Origin: Nonomuraea basaltis
GTDB lineage: Bacteria > Actinomycetota > Actinomycetes > Streptosporangiales > Streptosporangiaceae
Assembly (NCBI RefSeq): GCF_005893125.1
Contig: NZ_VCJS01000012.1
Location: 53,579 to 117,578, forward strand
DNA: 64,000 bases
Reading direction: 5' to 3'
Shown here: positions 7,703 to 16,746 of the stretch, piece by piece
Position numbering within the stretch: position 1 is the stretch's first letter
Layout: each line of letters starts with the position of its first letter
Translations under genes and position numbers: made by a program
Notes under the pieces: model-generated
What the model saw: only the letters and a program-made list of their open reading frames with translations
Told to the model about the DNA's origin: nothing
The model's database searches: none

Positions 7703-9301
7703 GTGCTGCTGACGATCACGACCACCGCGAGCCCCGCCACCGATCTCGGCTTTCTCCTGCACAAGCATCCCGGGCGCGTGCAGGAGTTCGGCCAGTCGTT
7801 CGGCACGGCCACGGTGTTCTACCCGGAGGCGGGCGAGGAGCGCTGCACGGCGGCGCTCATGCTGGAGGTCGACCCGATCGCGCTGGTCAGGTCGCGCGGC
7901 AAGGGCTCGCCCGACTTCAGCTTGTCGCAGTACGTCAACGACCGTCCCTACGCGGCCTCCTCGCTGCTGGCCGTGGCGCTGGGCGACGTGTTCCGCACCG
8001 CGCGGGCCGGCCGGTGCAAGGCCCGGCCCCAGCTGCCCGGCACGGCCCTGCCGCTCGAGCTGCGGCTGCCCGCGCTGCCCTGCCGCGGCGGCCCCGACCT
8101 GGCGCGGCGGCTGTTCGAGCCGCTCGGCTGGGAGGTCGACGCGCAGGAGGTGCCGCTCGACGAGGGCTTCCCCGAGTGGGGCGAGTCGCGATATGTCCGG
8201 CTCACCCTGCGCGGCACGGTGCGCCTGGCCGACGCGCTCAACCACCTCTACGTGCTGCTGCCCGTGCTCGACGACGGCAAGCACTACTGGATCGCGCCCG
8301 ACGAGGTCGACAAGCTGATCAGGGCCGGCGAGGGCTGGCTGTCCGGGCACCCGGAGCGCGGCCTGATCACCCGGCGCTACCTGGGGCGGCGCTGGGCGCT
8401 GGCCCGCACCGCCCTGGCCCGGCTGGCCGAGCTGGGCGACGAGACGGAGGAGGAGCTGGAGCCCGCTGTCGCGGAGGAGCCGATCCCCGAGGAAACCGCC
8501 GCCGCCGAGCTGGCCGTCGCCGAAGCGGAGGCCTCGGCCCAGGCGTTCGCCGCGTCCGGCGAGGCTTACACCAGCACGCTCCACATCACGTTCGACGCAC
8601 CCGGCCCGCCGGATGCGGCGGTCGGCGCATCCGGCCCGCTGGACAGCGCGCCCGATGCGGCGGTGCAGGAGAGCCCGGCGCCCGAGGCCAAGGCCAGACC
8701 GCTCAACGTCCGCCGCCGCGAGGCCGTGCTCGCCAAGCTCGAGGAGCTGGGCGCGGTCAGCGTGATCGATCTGGGCTGCGGCCATGGCGAGCTGGTCGGC
8801 GCGCTGCTGGTCAGGCCCGGGTTCGCCCGGGTCGCCGGCATGGACGTCTCGTCGATGGCGCTCACCATCGCCGCCCGCAAGCTGCGCCTCGACCGCATGC
8901 CCGACGCCAAGCGCGCCCGGCTCACCCTGTTCCAGGGCGCGCTCACATACACCGACAAGCGGATCAAGGGCTACGACGCCGCCGTGCTCATGGAGGTGGT
9001 CGAGCACGTCGACGCGCCCCGCCTGGCCGCGCTCGAACGCGTCGTTTTCGGCCACGCCCAGCCCAGGCACGTGCTCGTCACCACCCCCAACATCGAGCAC
9101 AACGTGCGCTACGAGTTCCTGACCGGCCTGCGCCACCCCGACCACCGCTTCGAGTGGACCCGCGCCGAGTTCGCCGCGTGGGCGACCCGGGTGGCCGCGG
9201 AGCACGGCTACCAGGTCGCGTTCGAGCCGGTCGGCGACGACGACCCCGAGGTCGGCCCGCCCACCCAGATGGGAGTGTTCACCCGTGATCAGCTTTCCTG
9301 A
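7703..9301 (+). CDS. hen1: Bacterial Hen1: 3'-terminal RNA ribose 2'-O-methyltransferase
   Basis: The protein has 532 residues. The first ~250 form the bacterial Hen1 N-terminal domain, which activates the Pnkp ligase. An acidic Ala/Glu-rich linker runs to about 330. The rest is a class I methyltransferase with SAM motif VIDLGCGHGE (from residue 354) and a metal-site motif E431-VV-E434-H435 followed by TTPNIEHN. In the known system Hen1 methylates the 2'-OH at a cleaved RNA 3' end before Pnkp reseals it, protecting the repaired site from the same ribotoxin. I chose GTG 7703 (MLLTITTTASP) because family members start there and a CAGACT -10 ends 6 nt before it (leaderless). The 3' end overlaps pnkp by 17 nt, so the two are coupled. 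Confidence 0.93.
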   Translation: MLLTITTTASPATDLGFLLHKHPGRVQEFGQSFGTATVFYPEAGEERCTAALMLEVDPIALVRSRGKGSPDFSLSQYVNDRPYAASSLLAVALGDVFRTARAGRCKARPQLPGTALPLELRLPALPCRGGPDLARRLFEPLGWEVDAQEVPLDEGFPEWGESRYVRLTLRGTVRLADALNHLYVLLPVLDDGKHYWIAPDEVDKLIRAGEGWLSGHPERGLITRRYLGRRWALARTALARLAELGDETEEELEPAVAEEPIPEETAAAELAVAEAEASAQAFAASGEAYTSTLHITFDAPGPPDAAVGASGPLDSAPDAAVQESPAPEAKARPLNVRRREAVLAKLEELGAVSVIDLGCGHGELVGALLVRPGFARVAGMDVSSMALTIAARKLRLDRMPDAKRARLTLFQGALTYTDKRIKGYDAAVLMEVVEHVDAPRLAALERVVFGHAQPRHVLVTTPNIEHNVRYEFLTGLRHPDHRFEWTRAEFAAWATRVAAEHGYQVAFEPVGDDDPEVGPPTQMGVFTRDQLS

Positions 9302-11744
9302 GCTCTCCCTCGTGGTGCTCGTCGGCGTCTCCGGCAGCGGCAAGTCCACGTTCGCCAAGAAGCACTTCAAGCCCACGCAGGTCATCTCCTCCGACTTCTG
9401 CCGCGGCCTGGTGGCCGACGACGAGAACGACCAGTCGGCCACCCCGGCCGCGTTCGACCTGCTGCACCACATCGTCGGCGTGCGCCTGGCCAGGGGCCTG
9501 TTCACCGTGGTCGACGCCACCAACGTCCAGTACGCCGCCCGCAAGAGCCTCGTCGACCTGGCCAGGAAGCACGACGTGCTGGCCGACGCGATCGTGCTCG
9601 ACGTGCCGGAGGAGGCGGCGATCGAGCGCAACGCCGCCCGCCCGGACCGCGACTTCGGCGCCGGCGTGGTGATCCGCCAGCGCAAGGACCTGCGCCGCTC
9701 GCTCGGCAAGATCTCGGGCGACGGGTTCAGGAAGGTGCACGTCCTGCGCGGCCTCGACGAGATCGACAACGCGGTGATCACGTACGAGAAGGCGTGGTCC
9801 GACAAGACGGAGCTGACGGGCCCGTTCGACATCATCGGCGACATCCACGGCTGCCGCTCGGAGCTGGAGACGCTGCTGCACGAGCTCGGCTGGCAGGGGA
9901 GCAGGCACCCGGAGGGGCGAACGGCGGTGTTCGTCGGCGACCTCGTGGACCGCGGGCCCGACACGCCGGGCGTGCTGCGCCTGGTCATGGACATGGTCGA
10001 GGCGGGCACCGCGATCTGCGTGGCGGGCAACCACGAGCAGAAGCTGGTGCGGGCGCTGAACGGCCGCAACGTCAAGATCGGCCACGGCCTGCAGGAGTCG
10101 CTCGATCAGCTCGCCGCCCAGCCGCCCGAGTTCGTCGAGCGGGCCAGGACGTTCATGGACGGCCTGCTCAGCCACTACCGGCTGGACGGCGGCCGGCTCG
10201 TCGTCGCGCACGCGGGCCTCAAGGAGGCCTACCACGGGCGGGCCTCCAAGCGGGTGCGCGCGTTCGCCCTGTACGGCGACACGACGGGTGAGACCGACGA
10301 GTACGGCCTGCCGGTCCGCTACCCGTGGGCCGAGGAATACCGCGGCCGCGCCATGGTCGTCTACGGTCACACGCCCACGGTCAAGCCCGAGTGGGTCAAC
10401 AACACGATCTGCCTCGACACCGGATGCGTCTTCGGCGGTCACCTGACCGCGCTGCGCTACCCCGAACGCCAGATCGTCCAGATCCCGGCAGAGAAGGTCT
10501 GGTACGAGCCGGTGAAGCCGCTCGGCGCCGGCGCCCGCGACCTCGGCATGCTGGACATCAATGATGTCATCGGCACCCGATACGTCGAGACCAGGTTCGG
10601 CCCCCGGGTCAAGGTCATGGAGGAGAACGCGGCCGCCGCCCTGGAGGTCATGAGCCGGTTCGCGGTGGACCCGCGCTGGCTGGTCTACCTGCCGCCCACC
10701 ATGGCCCCGCCGGAGACCTCCCAGCTCGACGGCTACCTGGAGCACCCGCACGAGGCGTTCGAGGAGTTCGCCGCCGCCGGGGTGCGCGAGGTCGTGTGCG
10801 AGGAGAAGCACATGGGCTCGCGGGCCGTCGCCGTGCTGGCCAGGACGCCGGAGGCGGCCGCGGCCAGGTTCGGCGTGACCGACGGCGGCGTCGGCGCCGT
10901 CTACACCCGCACCGGCCGGCCGTTCTTCGCGGACACGGCGCCGCTGGTCGAGCGGCTGCGCGACGCGTGTGAGCCGCTCTGGGCCGAGCTCGGCTCCGAC
11001 TGGGTGGTGCTCGACTGCGAACTGCTGCCCTGGTCGGCCAAGGCCGGCGACCTGATCAGGAGTCAGTACGCCTCCGTCGGCGCGGCCGCCCGCGCCGCCC
11101 TCCCCGAGGCGGTCTCCGCTCTGGAGGCGGCGGCCGGGCGCGGGCTGGATGTGGGCGATCTGCTGCACCGCACCCGCCGCCGCTCCGGCAACGCTGCCCT
11201 GTTCCGGGACGCCTACGCGCGCTACTGCTGGCCGGTCGACGGGCTGGAGGGCATCAAGCTGGCGCCGTTCCAGATCCTGGCCTGCGAGGGGCGGGCCACG
11301 GCGCTGGAGCCGCACGCCTGGCACCTGTCCACGCTGGCGCTGCTCGACTCGCCGCTGATCGCCAGGACCGAGCACGTGTTCGTCACGCTCGACTCGCCCG
11401 AGTCCAGGGCCGAGGCGACCGCGTGGTGGGAGTCGATGACGGCCGCGGGCGGGGAGGGCATGGTGGTCAAGCCCGCCGCGTACGCACCCGGCCGGGTGCA
11501 GCCCGGGGTCAAGGTCCGCGGCCGCGAATACCTGCGGATCATCTACGGCCCCGACTACACCGAGTCGCTGGACGTGCTGCGCAGGCGCTTCCTGGGCAAG
11601 AAGCGCTCGATGGCGCTGCGCGAGTACGCGCTGGGCCTGGAGGCGCTGTCGCGGCTGGCGGACGGCGAGGCGGCCTGGCGGGTCCACGAGCCGGTCTTCG
11701 CCGTGCTGGCCCTGGAGTCGGAGCCGGTCGACCCGCGCCTGTGA
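9285..11744 (+). CDS. pnkp: Bacterial polynucleotide kinase-phosphatase-ligase Pnkp
   Basis: The protein has 819 residues in three domains. An N-terminal 5'-OH polynucleotide kinase has P-loop GVSGSGKST (residues 14-22). A central binuclear metallophosphatase starts DIIGDIHGC (residues 182-190), with GDLVDRGPDT, GNHEQ and a later GHTPT. A C-terminal adenylyltransferase/ligase has the nucleotidyl Lys508 in EEKHMGSR and a later EGMVVKP. It heals and seals broken RNA, typically tRNA cut by ribotoxins, and needs Hen1 for ligase activity. The GTG start lies inside the hen1 3' end. Length and domain order are normal and all key motifs are present, so this looks like a working system. Confidence 0.95.
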   Translation: MISFPELSLVVLVGVSGSGKSTFAKKHFKPTQVISSDFCRGLVADDENDQSATPAAFDLLHHIVGVRLARGLFTVVDATNVQYAARKSLVDLARKHDVLADAIVLDVPEEAAIERNAARPDRDFGAGVVIRQRKDLRRSLGKISGDGFRKVHVLRGLDEIDNAVITYEKAWSDKTELTGPFDIIGDIHGCRSELETLLHELGWQGSRHPEGRTAVFVGDLVDRGPDTPGVLRLVMDMVEAGTAICVAGNHEQKLVRALNGRNVKIGHGLQESLDQLAAQPPEFVERARTFMDGLLSHYRLDGGRLVVAHAGLKEAYHGRASKRVRAFALYGDTTGETDEYGLPVRYPWAEEYRGRAMVVYGHTPTVKPEWVNNTICLDTGCVFGGHLTALRYPERQIVQIPAEKVWYEPVKPLGAGARDLGMLDINDVIGTRYVETRFGPRVKVMEENAAAALEVMSRFAVDPRWLVYLPPTMAPPETSQLDGYLEHPHEAFEEFAAAGVREVVCEEKHMGSRAVAVLARTPEAAAARFGVTDGGVGAVYTRTGRPFFADTAPLVERLRDACEPLWAELGSDWVVLDCELLPWSAKAGDLIRSQYASVGAAARAALPEAVSALEAAAGRGLDVGDLLHRTRRRSGNAALFRDAYARYCWPVDGLEGIKLAPFQILACEGRATALEPHAWHLSTLALLDSPLIARTEHVFVTLDSPESRAEATAWWESMTAAGGEGMVVKPAAYAPGRVQPGVKVRGREYLRIIYGPDYTESLDVLRRRFLGKKRSMALREYALGLEALSRLADGEAAWRVHEPVFAVLALESEPVDPRL

Positions 11745-11814
11745 CCAAAGATTGGGTAAGCGCCGCCGTACCGGTCCGACCTGCGGGTATGTCCTCCTCC
11801 AGGAGAGGACCGGC

Positions 11815-13218
11815 ATGGCGACTCAGCGCACCGAGCATCACGAGCCCCTGGGTCACGTCGTGTTCATCGCGGCGGCCGCCGCGATCGGCGGGTTCCTGTT
11901 CGGGTACGACAGCTCCGTCATTAACGGCGCGGTCGTCGGGATCCAGCGGTACTTCCAGGCGGGGCCGGTCGAGACCGGGGCCGTGGTCGCCATCGCGCTG
12001 CTCGGGTCGGCCGTGGGCGCGTGGGCGGGCGGCGGGCTGGCCGACCGGTGGGGGCGTACCCGGTCCATGCAGGTGGCGGCGCTGCTGTTCGCGGTCAGCT
12101 CGATCGGGCAGATGCTGCCGTTCACCATCTGGGACCTGGCGCTCTGGCGGGTGATGGCGGGCTTCGCGATCGGCATGGCGTCGGTGCTCGGGCCCGCGTA
12201 CATCGCAGAGGTGGCGCCGCCCGCCTACCGGGGCCGGCTGGGCTCGTTCCAGCAGCTCGCCATCGTGCTCGGCATCGCGGTCTCGCAGCTGGTCAACTAC
12301 CTGATCGTGCGGCTGGCCGGTGGAGCCGTGAACAACCACCTGTGGCTGCTGCAGGCGTGGCAGTGGATGCTGGGCGCCTGCGCGGTGCCCGCTGTGGTGT
12401 ATCTGCTGTTCGCCCTGAAGATCCCCGAATCGCCGCGCTACCTGATCATGGCGGGGCGCACGCGGCGGGCGCGCGAGGTGCTGGCCGAGGTCGAGGGCAA
12501 GGACGTGGACCTCGACGAGCGCATCTCCGAGATCCAGCACGTGCTGCGGACGCAGCGCGTGCCGGGGTTGAAGGACCTGCGCGGCCCGGCGCTCGGGCTG
12601 CTGCCGATCATCTGGATCGGCGTCGTCCTGTCGGCGTTCCAGCAGCTCGTCGGCATCAACGTGATCTTCTATTACTCGTCCGTGCTGTGGCAGTCGGTCG
12701 GCATCAACCAGAGCGACTCGCTGCTGATCAGCTTCTCCAGCTCGATCATCAACATCATCGGCACGTTCATCGCGATCTCGCTGGTGGACAAGATCGGCCG
12801 GCGGCCGCTGCTCATGATCGGCTCGGCCGGGATGGCGATCTCGCTGGGCACCGCGTCGTGGGCGTTCAGCGCGGCCAGGATCGCGAACGGCGCGGTTTCG
12901 CTGCCGGATCCGCAGGGGCCGATCGCGCTCGTCGCGGCCAACGTGTTCGTGCTGTTCTTCGCGCTGTCGTGGGGCGTGGTGGTCTGGGTGCTGCTCGGCG
13001 AGATGTTCCCGAACCGCATCCGCGCCGCAGCCCTGGGCGTGGCGGCCGGGGCCCAGTGGATCGCCAACTGGGCGATCACGGTGTCGTTCCCGGCCCTGTC
13101 GGCGTGGAACCTGCCGCTCACGTACGCCGGGTACGCGTTCTTCGCGCTGGTGTCGTTCTTCTTCGTGGCCAAATGGATCAGGGAGACCAAGGGCCGCAAG
13201 CTGGAGGAGATGGGCTGA
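11815..13218 (+). CDS. MFS sugar porter (sugar:H+ symporter family)
   Basis: The protein has 467 residues and twelve predicted membrane helices. Sugar-porter signatures are visible: GGFLFGYDSSVINGA in helix 1, GGGLADRWGR after helix 2, PESPRYL after helix 6, QQLVGINVIFYYSS in helix 7, DKIGRRPLL after helix 8 and RETKGRKLEEM at the C-terminus. It should import a monosaccharide with protons. ATG 11815 was chosen because AGGAGAGG lies 7 nt before it. It stands alone 70 bp after pnkp, and no sugar kinase or regulator is adjacent, so the substrate cannot be named. Confidence 0.92.
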   Translation: MATQRTEHHEPLGHVVFIAAAAAIGGFLFGYDSSVINGAVVGIQRYFQAGPVETGAVVAIALLGSAVGAWAGGGLADRWGRTRSMQVAALLFAVSSIGQMLPFTIWDLALWRVMAGFAIGMASVLGPAYIAEVAPPAYRGRLGSFQQLAIVLGIAVSQLVNYLIVRLAGGAVNNHLWLLQAWQWMLGACAVPAVVYLLFALKIPESPRYLIMAGRTRRAREVLAEVEGKDVDLDERISEIQHVLRTQRVPGLKDLRGPALGLLPIIWIGVVLSAFQQLVGINVIFYYSSVLWQSVGINQSDSLLISFSSSIINIIGTFIAISLVDKIGRRPLLMIGSAGMAISLGTASWAFSAARIANGAVSLPDPQGPIALVAANVFVLFFALSWGVVVWVLLGEMFPNRIRAAALGVAAGAQWIANWAITVSFPALSAWNLPLTYAGYAFFALVSFFFVAKWIRETKGRKLEEMG

Positions 13219-13348
13219 GAGCCCGCGCTGCCCGTGCTTGCCTCATACGCGCAGGGCATCACGAACATCGCGGGCGTCTCGGCGTACCGCACCGCCTTCC
13301 TTCGGCCCAAGGCGCGGGTCGGGCCGCAGGGACAGACGGTGGGACGGA

Positions 13349-14200
13349 CTATCGGGCGGCGAAGTCCTGGGTCCAGTAGATCCGGCCCTGGGAGCTCTTG
13401 GCCGCGCCGACGCCGATCAGGTTGAACCGGCAGTTCATGATGTTGGCGCGGTGCCCGGAGCTGTTCATCCAGCCCTGGACCACGGAGGCGGCCGACGGCT
13501 GGCCGAAGGCGATGTTCTCCGCCCAGGCCGACCCCCCGGTGAAGCCGGCCGCCCTGATGCGGTCGGTGAAGCTGCGGCCGTCCCGGGAGGTGTGGTCGAA
13601 GTAGTTGTTCTTCGCCATGTCGTCGGAGTGGCCGAAGGCCGCGGCGCGCAGTTGCGGGTCGTGCTTGAGCGGGGCGCAGCCGCCCTTGGCCCGCTCGGCG
13701 TTGGTCAGGCGGACGACCTCGTTCTCCTCGGCCGTGCCCACCGTTCCCGACGAGGGCGGCGCGGTGGTCGGCGAGCTCGACGGCGTCGGGGACGGCGTGC
13801 CGGAGGGCGTGGGCGTCGGCGTGGCGCTGCCGGGGGCGCAGGTCAGCTTGGCCGCCTTGGACCTGGCGGTGCGGCCGCGGTAGTCGGTGGCGACCGCGTA
13901 GTAGGTGCCGGGCGCGCACGGGAGTGCGAGGGTGATGCGGCCGTTCCTGGTGGCCCCGCTCTTGACGACCGGGTCACGGCCCGGCACGGCGCGCTTGATG
14001 CGGATGCGCAGCAGCGCGGAATTGAAGCAGCCGCGGCGGGCGGCTGAAGACTCGATCTTGAGGGCGTCGCTGAGCCGGGGCTTGGCGACTTTCACGCGGC
14101 AGGCCGTCTCCGACGCGGTCGCGGCCTCGGCCGCGGTGCTCGTCACGCAGAGAGCGGCGGCGCTCACGAGTCCGGCGAGTACCCCTAGGGGTCTACGCAT
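13349..14200 (-). CDS. Secreted CAP/SCP-domain protein (YkwD-like)
   Basis: The protein has 283 residues. A signal peptide (MRRPLGVLAGLVSAAALCVTSTAAEA) precedes a Cys-containing domain of about 90 residues, a Pro/Thr/Ser linker (TPTPTPSGTPSPTPSSSP) and a C-terminal CAP domain. The CAP part shows HSDDMAKNNYFDHTSRDGRS, AENIAFGQ and GWMNSSGHRANIM, the usual His/Glu cavity residues. Such proteins are exported, and their function in bacteria is mostly unknown. ATG 14200 has a strong GGAGGAAA site; longer readings upstream would put charged sequence before the signal peptide. A long leader with an inverted repeat precedes it. Confidence 0.9.
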   Translation of the reverse strand: MRRPLGVLAGLVSAAALCVTSTAAEAATASETACRVKVAKPRLSDALKIESSAARRGCFNSALLRIRIKRAVPGRDPVVKSGATRNGRITLALPCAPGTYYAVATDYRGRTARSKAAKLTCAPGSATPTPTPSGTPSPTPSSSPTTAPPSSGTVGTAEENEVVRLTNAERAKGGCAPLKHDPQLRAAAFGHSDDMAKNNYFDHTSRDGRSFTDRIRAAGFTGGSAWAENIAFGQPSAASVVQGWMNSSGHRANIMNCRFNLIGVGAAKSSQGRIYWTQDFAAR

Positions 14201-14215
14201 AGGGGGTTTCCTCCA

Positions 14216-14261
14216 GTTGCGGTAGACGCTGGATGGCTCCGCATTCTGTCGGGACCGCAAC
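14216..14261 (-). promoter_or_regulatory. Possible structured 5' leader of the CAP-domain gene
   Basis: GTTGCGGT (14216-14223) and ACCGCAAC (14254-14261) form a perfect 8-bp stem around a 30-nt loop, ending just before the ribosome site of the CAP gene. It may fold in the mRNA leader and affect translation. It does not match a riboswitch class I can recognise with confidence. Confidence 0.3.
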
Positions 14262-14625
14262 CCATTTGTCATCAAATTTGCGACATTGGTGTGATGGACA
14301 GGTAAACCAAAGTGCCCTCAGAGACGTCTGGGGAGGTCGGCGCCGGGTTCCGGGGCCCCGACCGAAACCACCTCCGGAGCGCAGAACCGGGGCGCTGCCA
14401 ATCGGCTGAGCGCCGTGCGCGTCGCGCCGGGCCCCACCGCACGCCTTCTCGCCGACCCGGCGCTCAAACGTCGCCGTCCGTGCCGCCGCGTGTGGGCCCG
14501 CCGGCGGTCACGTGCCGTGGGGGCGGTCACAGTGCGGGGCGGTCGCGGGTGTGGGGCGTTGAACCGGTTAGCCATTCCGGTCGGCCTTGCCGTGTTCGGC
14601 CTGGACAGGACGCAGGCAGCGGTTG

Positions 14626-14639
14626 TGAGAGCGTTCCCA
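14626..14639. promoter_or_regulatory. Upstream, degenerate CebR-like operator
   Basis: TGAGAGCGTTCCCA matches the CebR/CelR box at 12 of 14 positions. It lies 169 bp (about 16 helical turns) upstream of the perfect copy and on the other side of the candidate promoter, a layout that would allow looping. Confidence 0.6.
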
Positions 14640-14667
14640 AGGCCACGTCTCGAAAGCGTCACGACTA

Positions 14668-14697
14668 TTGACGGCACGGACACGCGGAATTTACGTT
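14668..14697 (+). promoter_or_regulatory. Candidate promoter of the oligosaccharide ABC operon
   Basis: TTGACG (14668-14673) and TACGTT (14692-14697) are spaced by 18 bp, giving a start near 14704. It lies between the two CebR-like operators, so a bound repressor could block it. The leader would be about 210 nt. Confidence 0.45.
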
Positions 14698-14794
14698 CGC
14701 GGTACTTATCCGGTTCAGCAGGTCTCGCGACCTGTGACTACTGAAGAGTGATCGCTCACCGGTCTCATCGGCGGGAGCGTGCTTGCGTAACGCA

Positions 14795-14808
14795 TGGGAG
14801 CGCTCCCA
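14795..14808. promoter_or_regulatory. Perfect CebR/CelR-type operator
   Basis: TGGGAGCGCTCCCA is a perfect 14-bp palindrome. It equals the operator bound by the LacI-family repressors CebR (Streptomyces) and CelR (Thermobifida), which are released by cello-oligosaccharides. It sits about 110 bp before the binding-protein gene. No LacI gene is adjacent, so the repressor must be encoded elsewhere. Confidence 0.85.
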
Positions 14809-14916
14809 GAAGAGAGGGCTCCGCGAGCGGCGCGGGCCCGTCCGAGCCCGGCCCATCGGGGGTGTCTAGCCAGATGTGTGAACCTCCGCGCCGGGCGCGG
14901 AGGGAAGGAGAAAGCG

Positions 14917-16674
14917 ATGCGTAACCGGGCTCGGATCATGATTCCGCTCGTGGCGGCGGGCCTGCTCGCCACGGCCTGCACCGGCGGCGGATCCACGCCG
15001 ACCCCGCCGGCGGATCAGACGCAGGGCCAGAGCGCCGTGGCCAGCGCCAACCCCGATCAGCTCCCGCGCAGCGAGACCCTCTACACCACGGGCACGCAGT
15101 GGGGCCCGCCGGCCAACTACAACCCGATCAGGGAGTGGGACTCCGCCGTCGGCACCAAGGGCCTGGTGTACGAGACGATGTTCCACTACGACACGAACGC
15201 GGCCAAGCTCACGCCCTGGCTGGCCGAGAGCGGCTCCTGGATCGACGACACCACCTACGAGGTCAAGCTCCGCCAGGGCGTCAAGTGGTCCGACGGCCAG
15301 CCGTTCACCGCCAAGGACGTCGCGTTCTCCTTCGAGCTCGGCAAGATGGAGACGATCCCGTACAACAACCTGTGGAACTGGCTGAAGAGCGCCGAGGCCA
15401 CCGACGACCAGACCGTGAAGTTCACCTTCTCCAAGGCCAACTACCAGGAGTGGGACTTCATGCTCTACACCCGCTCGATCGTCCCCGAGCACATCTGGAA
15501 GGACCGCTCCGAGAAGGAGGTCCTCGACGGCGTCAACGAGAACCCGGTCGGCACGGGTGCGTACACGTTCATGAGCAAGGGCCAGGACCGCGTGGTGCTG
15601 CAGCGGCGCGACGACTGGTGGGGCAAGACGGCGCTGAACATGGAGCCCAAGCCGCGCTACATCGTCGACATCGCCACCCCGAGCAACGAGGTCGCGCTGG
15701 GCCTGCTGCTGCAGAAGGGCCTTGACCTGAGCAACAACTTCCTGCCCGGCGTGGCCAATCTGGTGCAGGGCAACTTCGGCCTGACGACGTACTACAAACA
15801 GCCGCCGTACATGTTGTCGGCCAACACCGCGTGGCTGGTCCCCAACGCGACGAAGAAGCCGATGAACGACCCCGCCTTCCGCAAGGCGCTGGCCTCCTCG
15901 ATCGACGTCAAGAAGATCGTCGAGAGCGTGTACGGCAATCTCGTCAAGGCCTCCAGCCCGACCGGCCTGCTGCCGCAGTGGGACAAGTACGTGGACCAGA
16001 ACGTGGTCTCCAAGTCCGGCTTCACCTTCGACGCGGCCAAGGCCAAGAAGCTGCTGGCGGACGCCGGCTACAAGGACGGCGACGGCGACGGGTTCGTCGA
16101 GAACAAGGACGGCTCCAAGATCAGCCTGACCCTCATCGTGCCGTCCGGATGGACCGACTGGATGGAGTCGGCCAGGTCCATCGCGGCCAGCGCCAAGTCC
16201 GCCGGCATCCAGATCACCCCGGACTTCCCCGACTTCAACGCGCTGGTGGAGAAGCGCGGCAAGGGCGACTTCGACCTGCTGATCAACAACGAGAGGCAGC
16301 TGTCGAACTCGCCGTACACCTACTACGAGTACATGTTCCAGCTGCCGATCCAGAAGCAGCAGAACACCGTCAACTTCGCCCGCTACGAGAGCAAGAAGGC
16401 CTGGGGCCTCGTCCAGCAGCTCGACCAGGTCAAGACCGACGACGTCGCGGGCATGACCAAGATCATCTCCCAGCTCCAGCAGATCCATCTCGACGACATG
16501 CCGATCATCCCGCTCTGGTACAACGGCCTCTGGGCCCAGTCCAGCACCAGCGTGTGGAAGAACTGGCCGGCCGCCGAGGGCAGCGCGCCCAAGACCGGCG
16601 CCGTGATGTGGCGCAACTGGCTCGAACTGGGCGGCTTCGAGACGCTCACCCAGCTCCAGCCCTCCGGCTCCTGA
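14917..16674 (+). CDS. Solute-binding lipoprotein of an Opp/Dpp-type ABC importer (SBP family 5)
   Basis: The protein has 585 residues and a lipoprotein signal with lipobox LATAC. The mature part has the SBP_bac_5 pattern: WDSAVGTKGLVYETMF, KLRQGVKWSDGQPFTAKDV, FTFSKANYQ and an internal KKLLADAGYKDGDGDGF typical of this family. It captures the ligand outside the cell for the two permeases downstream. Family 5 proteins bind peptides or, in several bacteria, cello- and mannooligosaccharides. The CebR-like operators upstream and the beta-mannosidase remnant downstream favour an oligosaccharide. ATG 14917 follows GAAGGAGAAA. Confidence 0.92.
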   Translation: MRNRARIMIPLVAAGLLATACTGGGSTPTPPADQTQGQSAVASANPDQLPRSETLYTTGTQWGPPANYNPIREWDSAVGTKGLVYETMFHYDTNAAKLTPWLAESGSWIDDTTYEVKLRQGVKWSDGQPFTAKDVAFSFELGKMETIPYNNLWNWLKSAEATDDQTVKFTFSKANYQEWDFMLYTRSIVPEHIWKDRSEKEVLDGVNENPVGTGAYTFMSKGQDRVVLQRRDDWWGKTALNMEPKPRYIVDIATPSNEVALGLLLQKGLDLSNNFLPGVANLVQGNFGLTTYYKQPPYMLSANTAWLVPNATKKPMNDPAFRKALASSIDVKKIVESVYGNLVKASSPTGLLPQWDKYVDQNVVSKSGFTFDAAKAKKLLADAGYKDGDGDGFVENKDGSKISLTLIVPSGWTDWMESARSIAASAKSAGIQITPDFPDFNALVEKRGKGDFDLLINNERQLSNSPYTYYEYMFQLPIQKQQNTVNFARYESKKAWGLVQQLDQVKTDDVAGMTKIISQLQQIHLDDMPIIPLWYNGLWAQSSTSVWKNWPAAEGSAPKTGAVMWRNWLELGGFETLTQLQPSGS

Positions 16675-16746
16675 CCGCCCACCCGCCACTCCCACTAGCC
16701 CCCGCTCCTCGGACAGGGGAGCGGGGCCTTCACGGAGAAAGATCAC

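Larger units (their letters stand above)
14262..14916. other. Long non-coding control region between the CAP gene and the ABC operon
   Basis: Roughly 650 bp hold no credible gene. The reading frames across it are Arg-rich and lack family features. The right half contains the two CebR-like operators and a candidate promoter listed separately; the left half has nothing I recognise. Confidence 0.5.

Noticed and set aside
13219..13348. Short CGCCTT/AAGGCG inverted repeat after the sugar porter considered as a terminator
   Set aside because: Only six base pairs with a 10-nt loop and no T-tract; too weak to call.
14401..14660. Arg-rich frames in the long gap before the ABC operon
   Set aside because: No start with a ribosome site, no domain pattern, and the region holds operators and a promoter.
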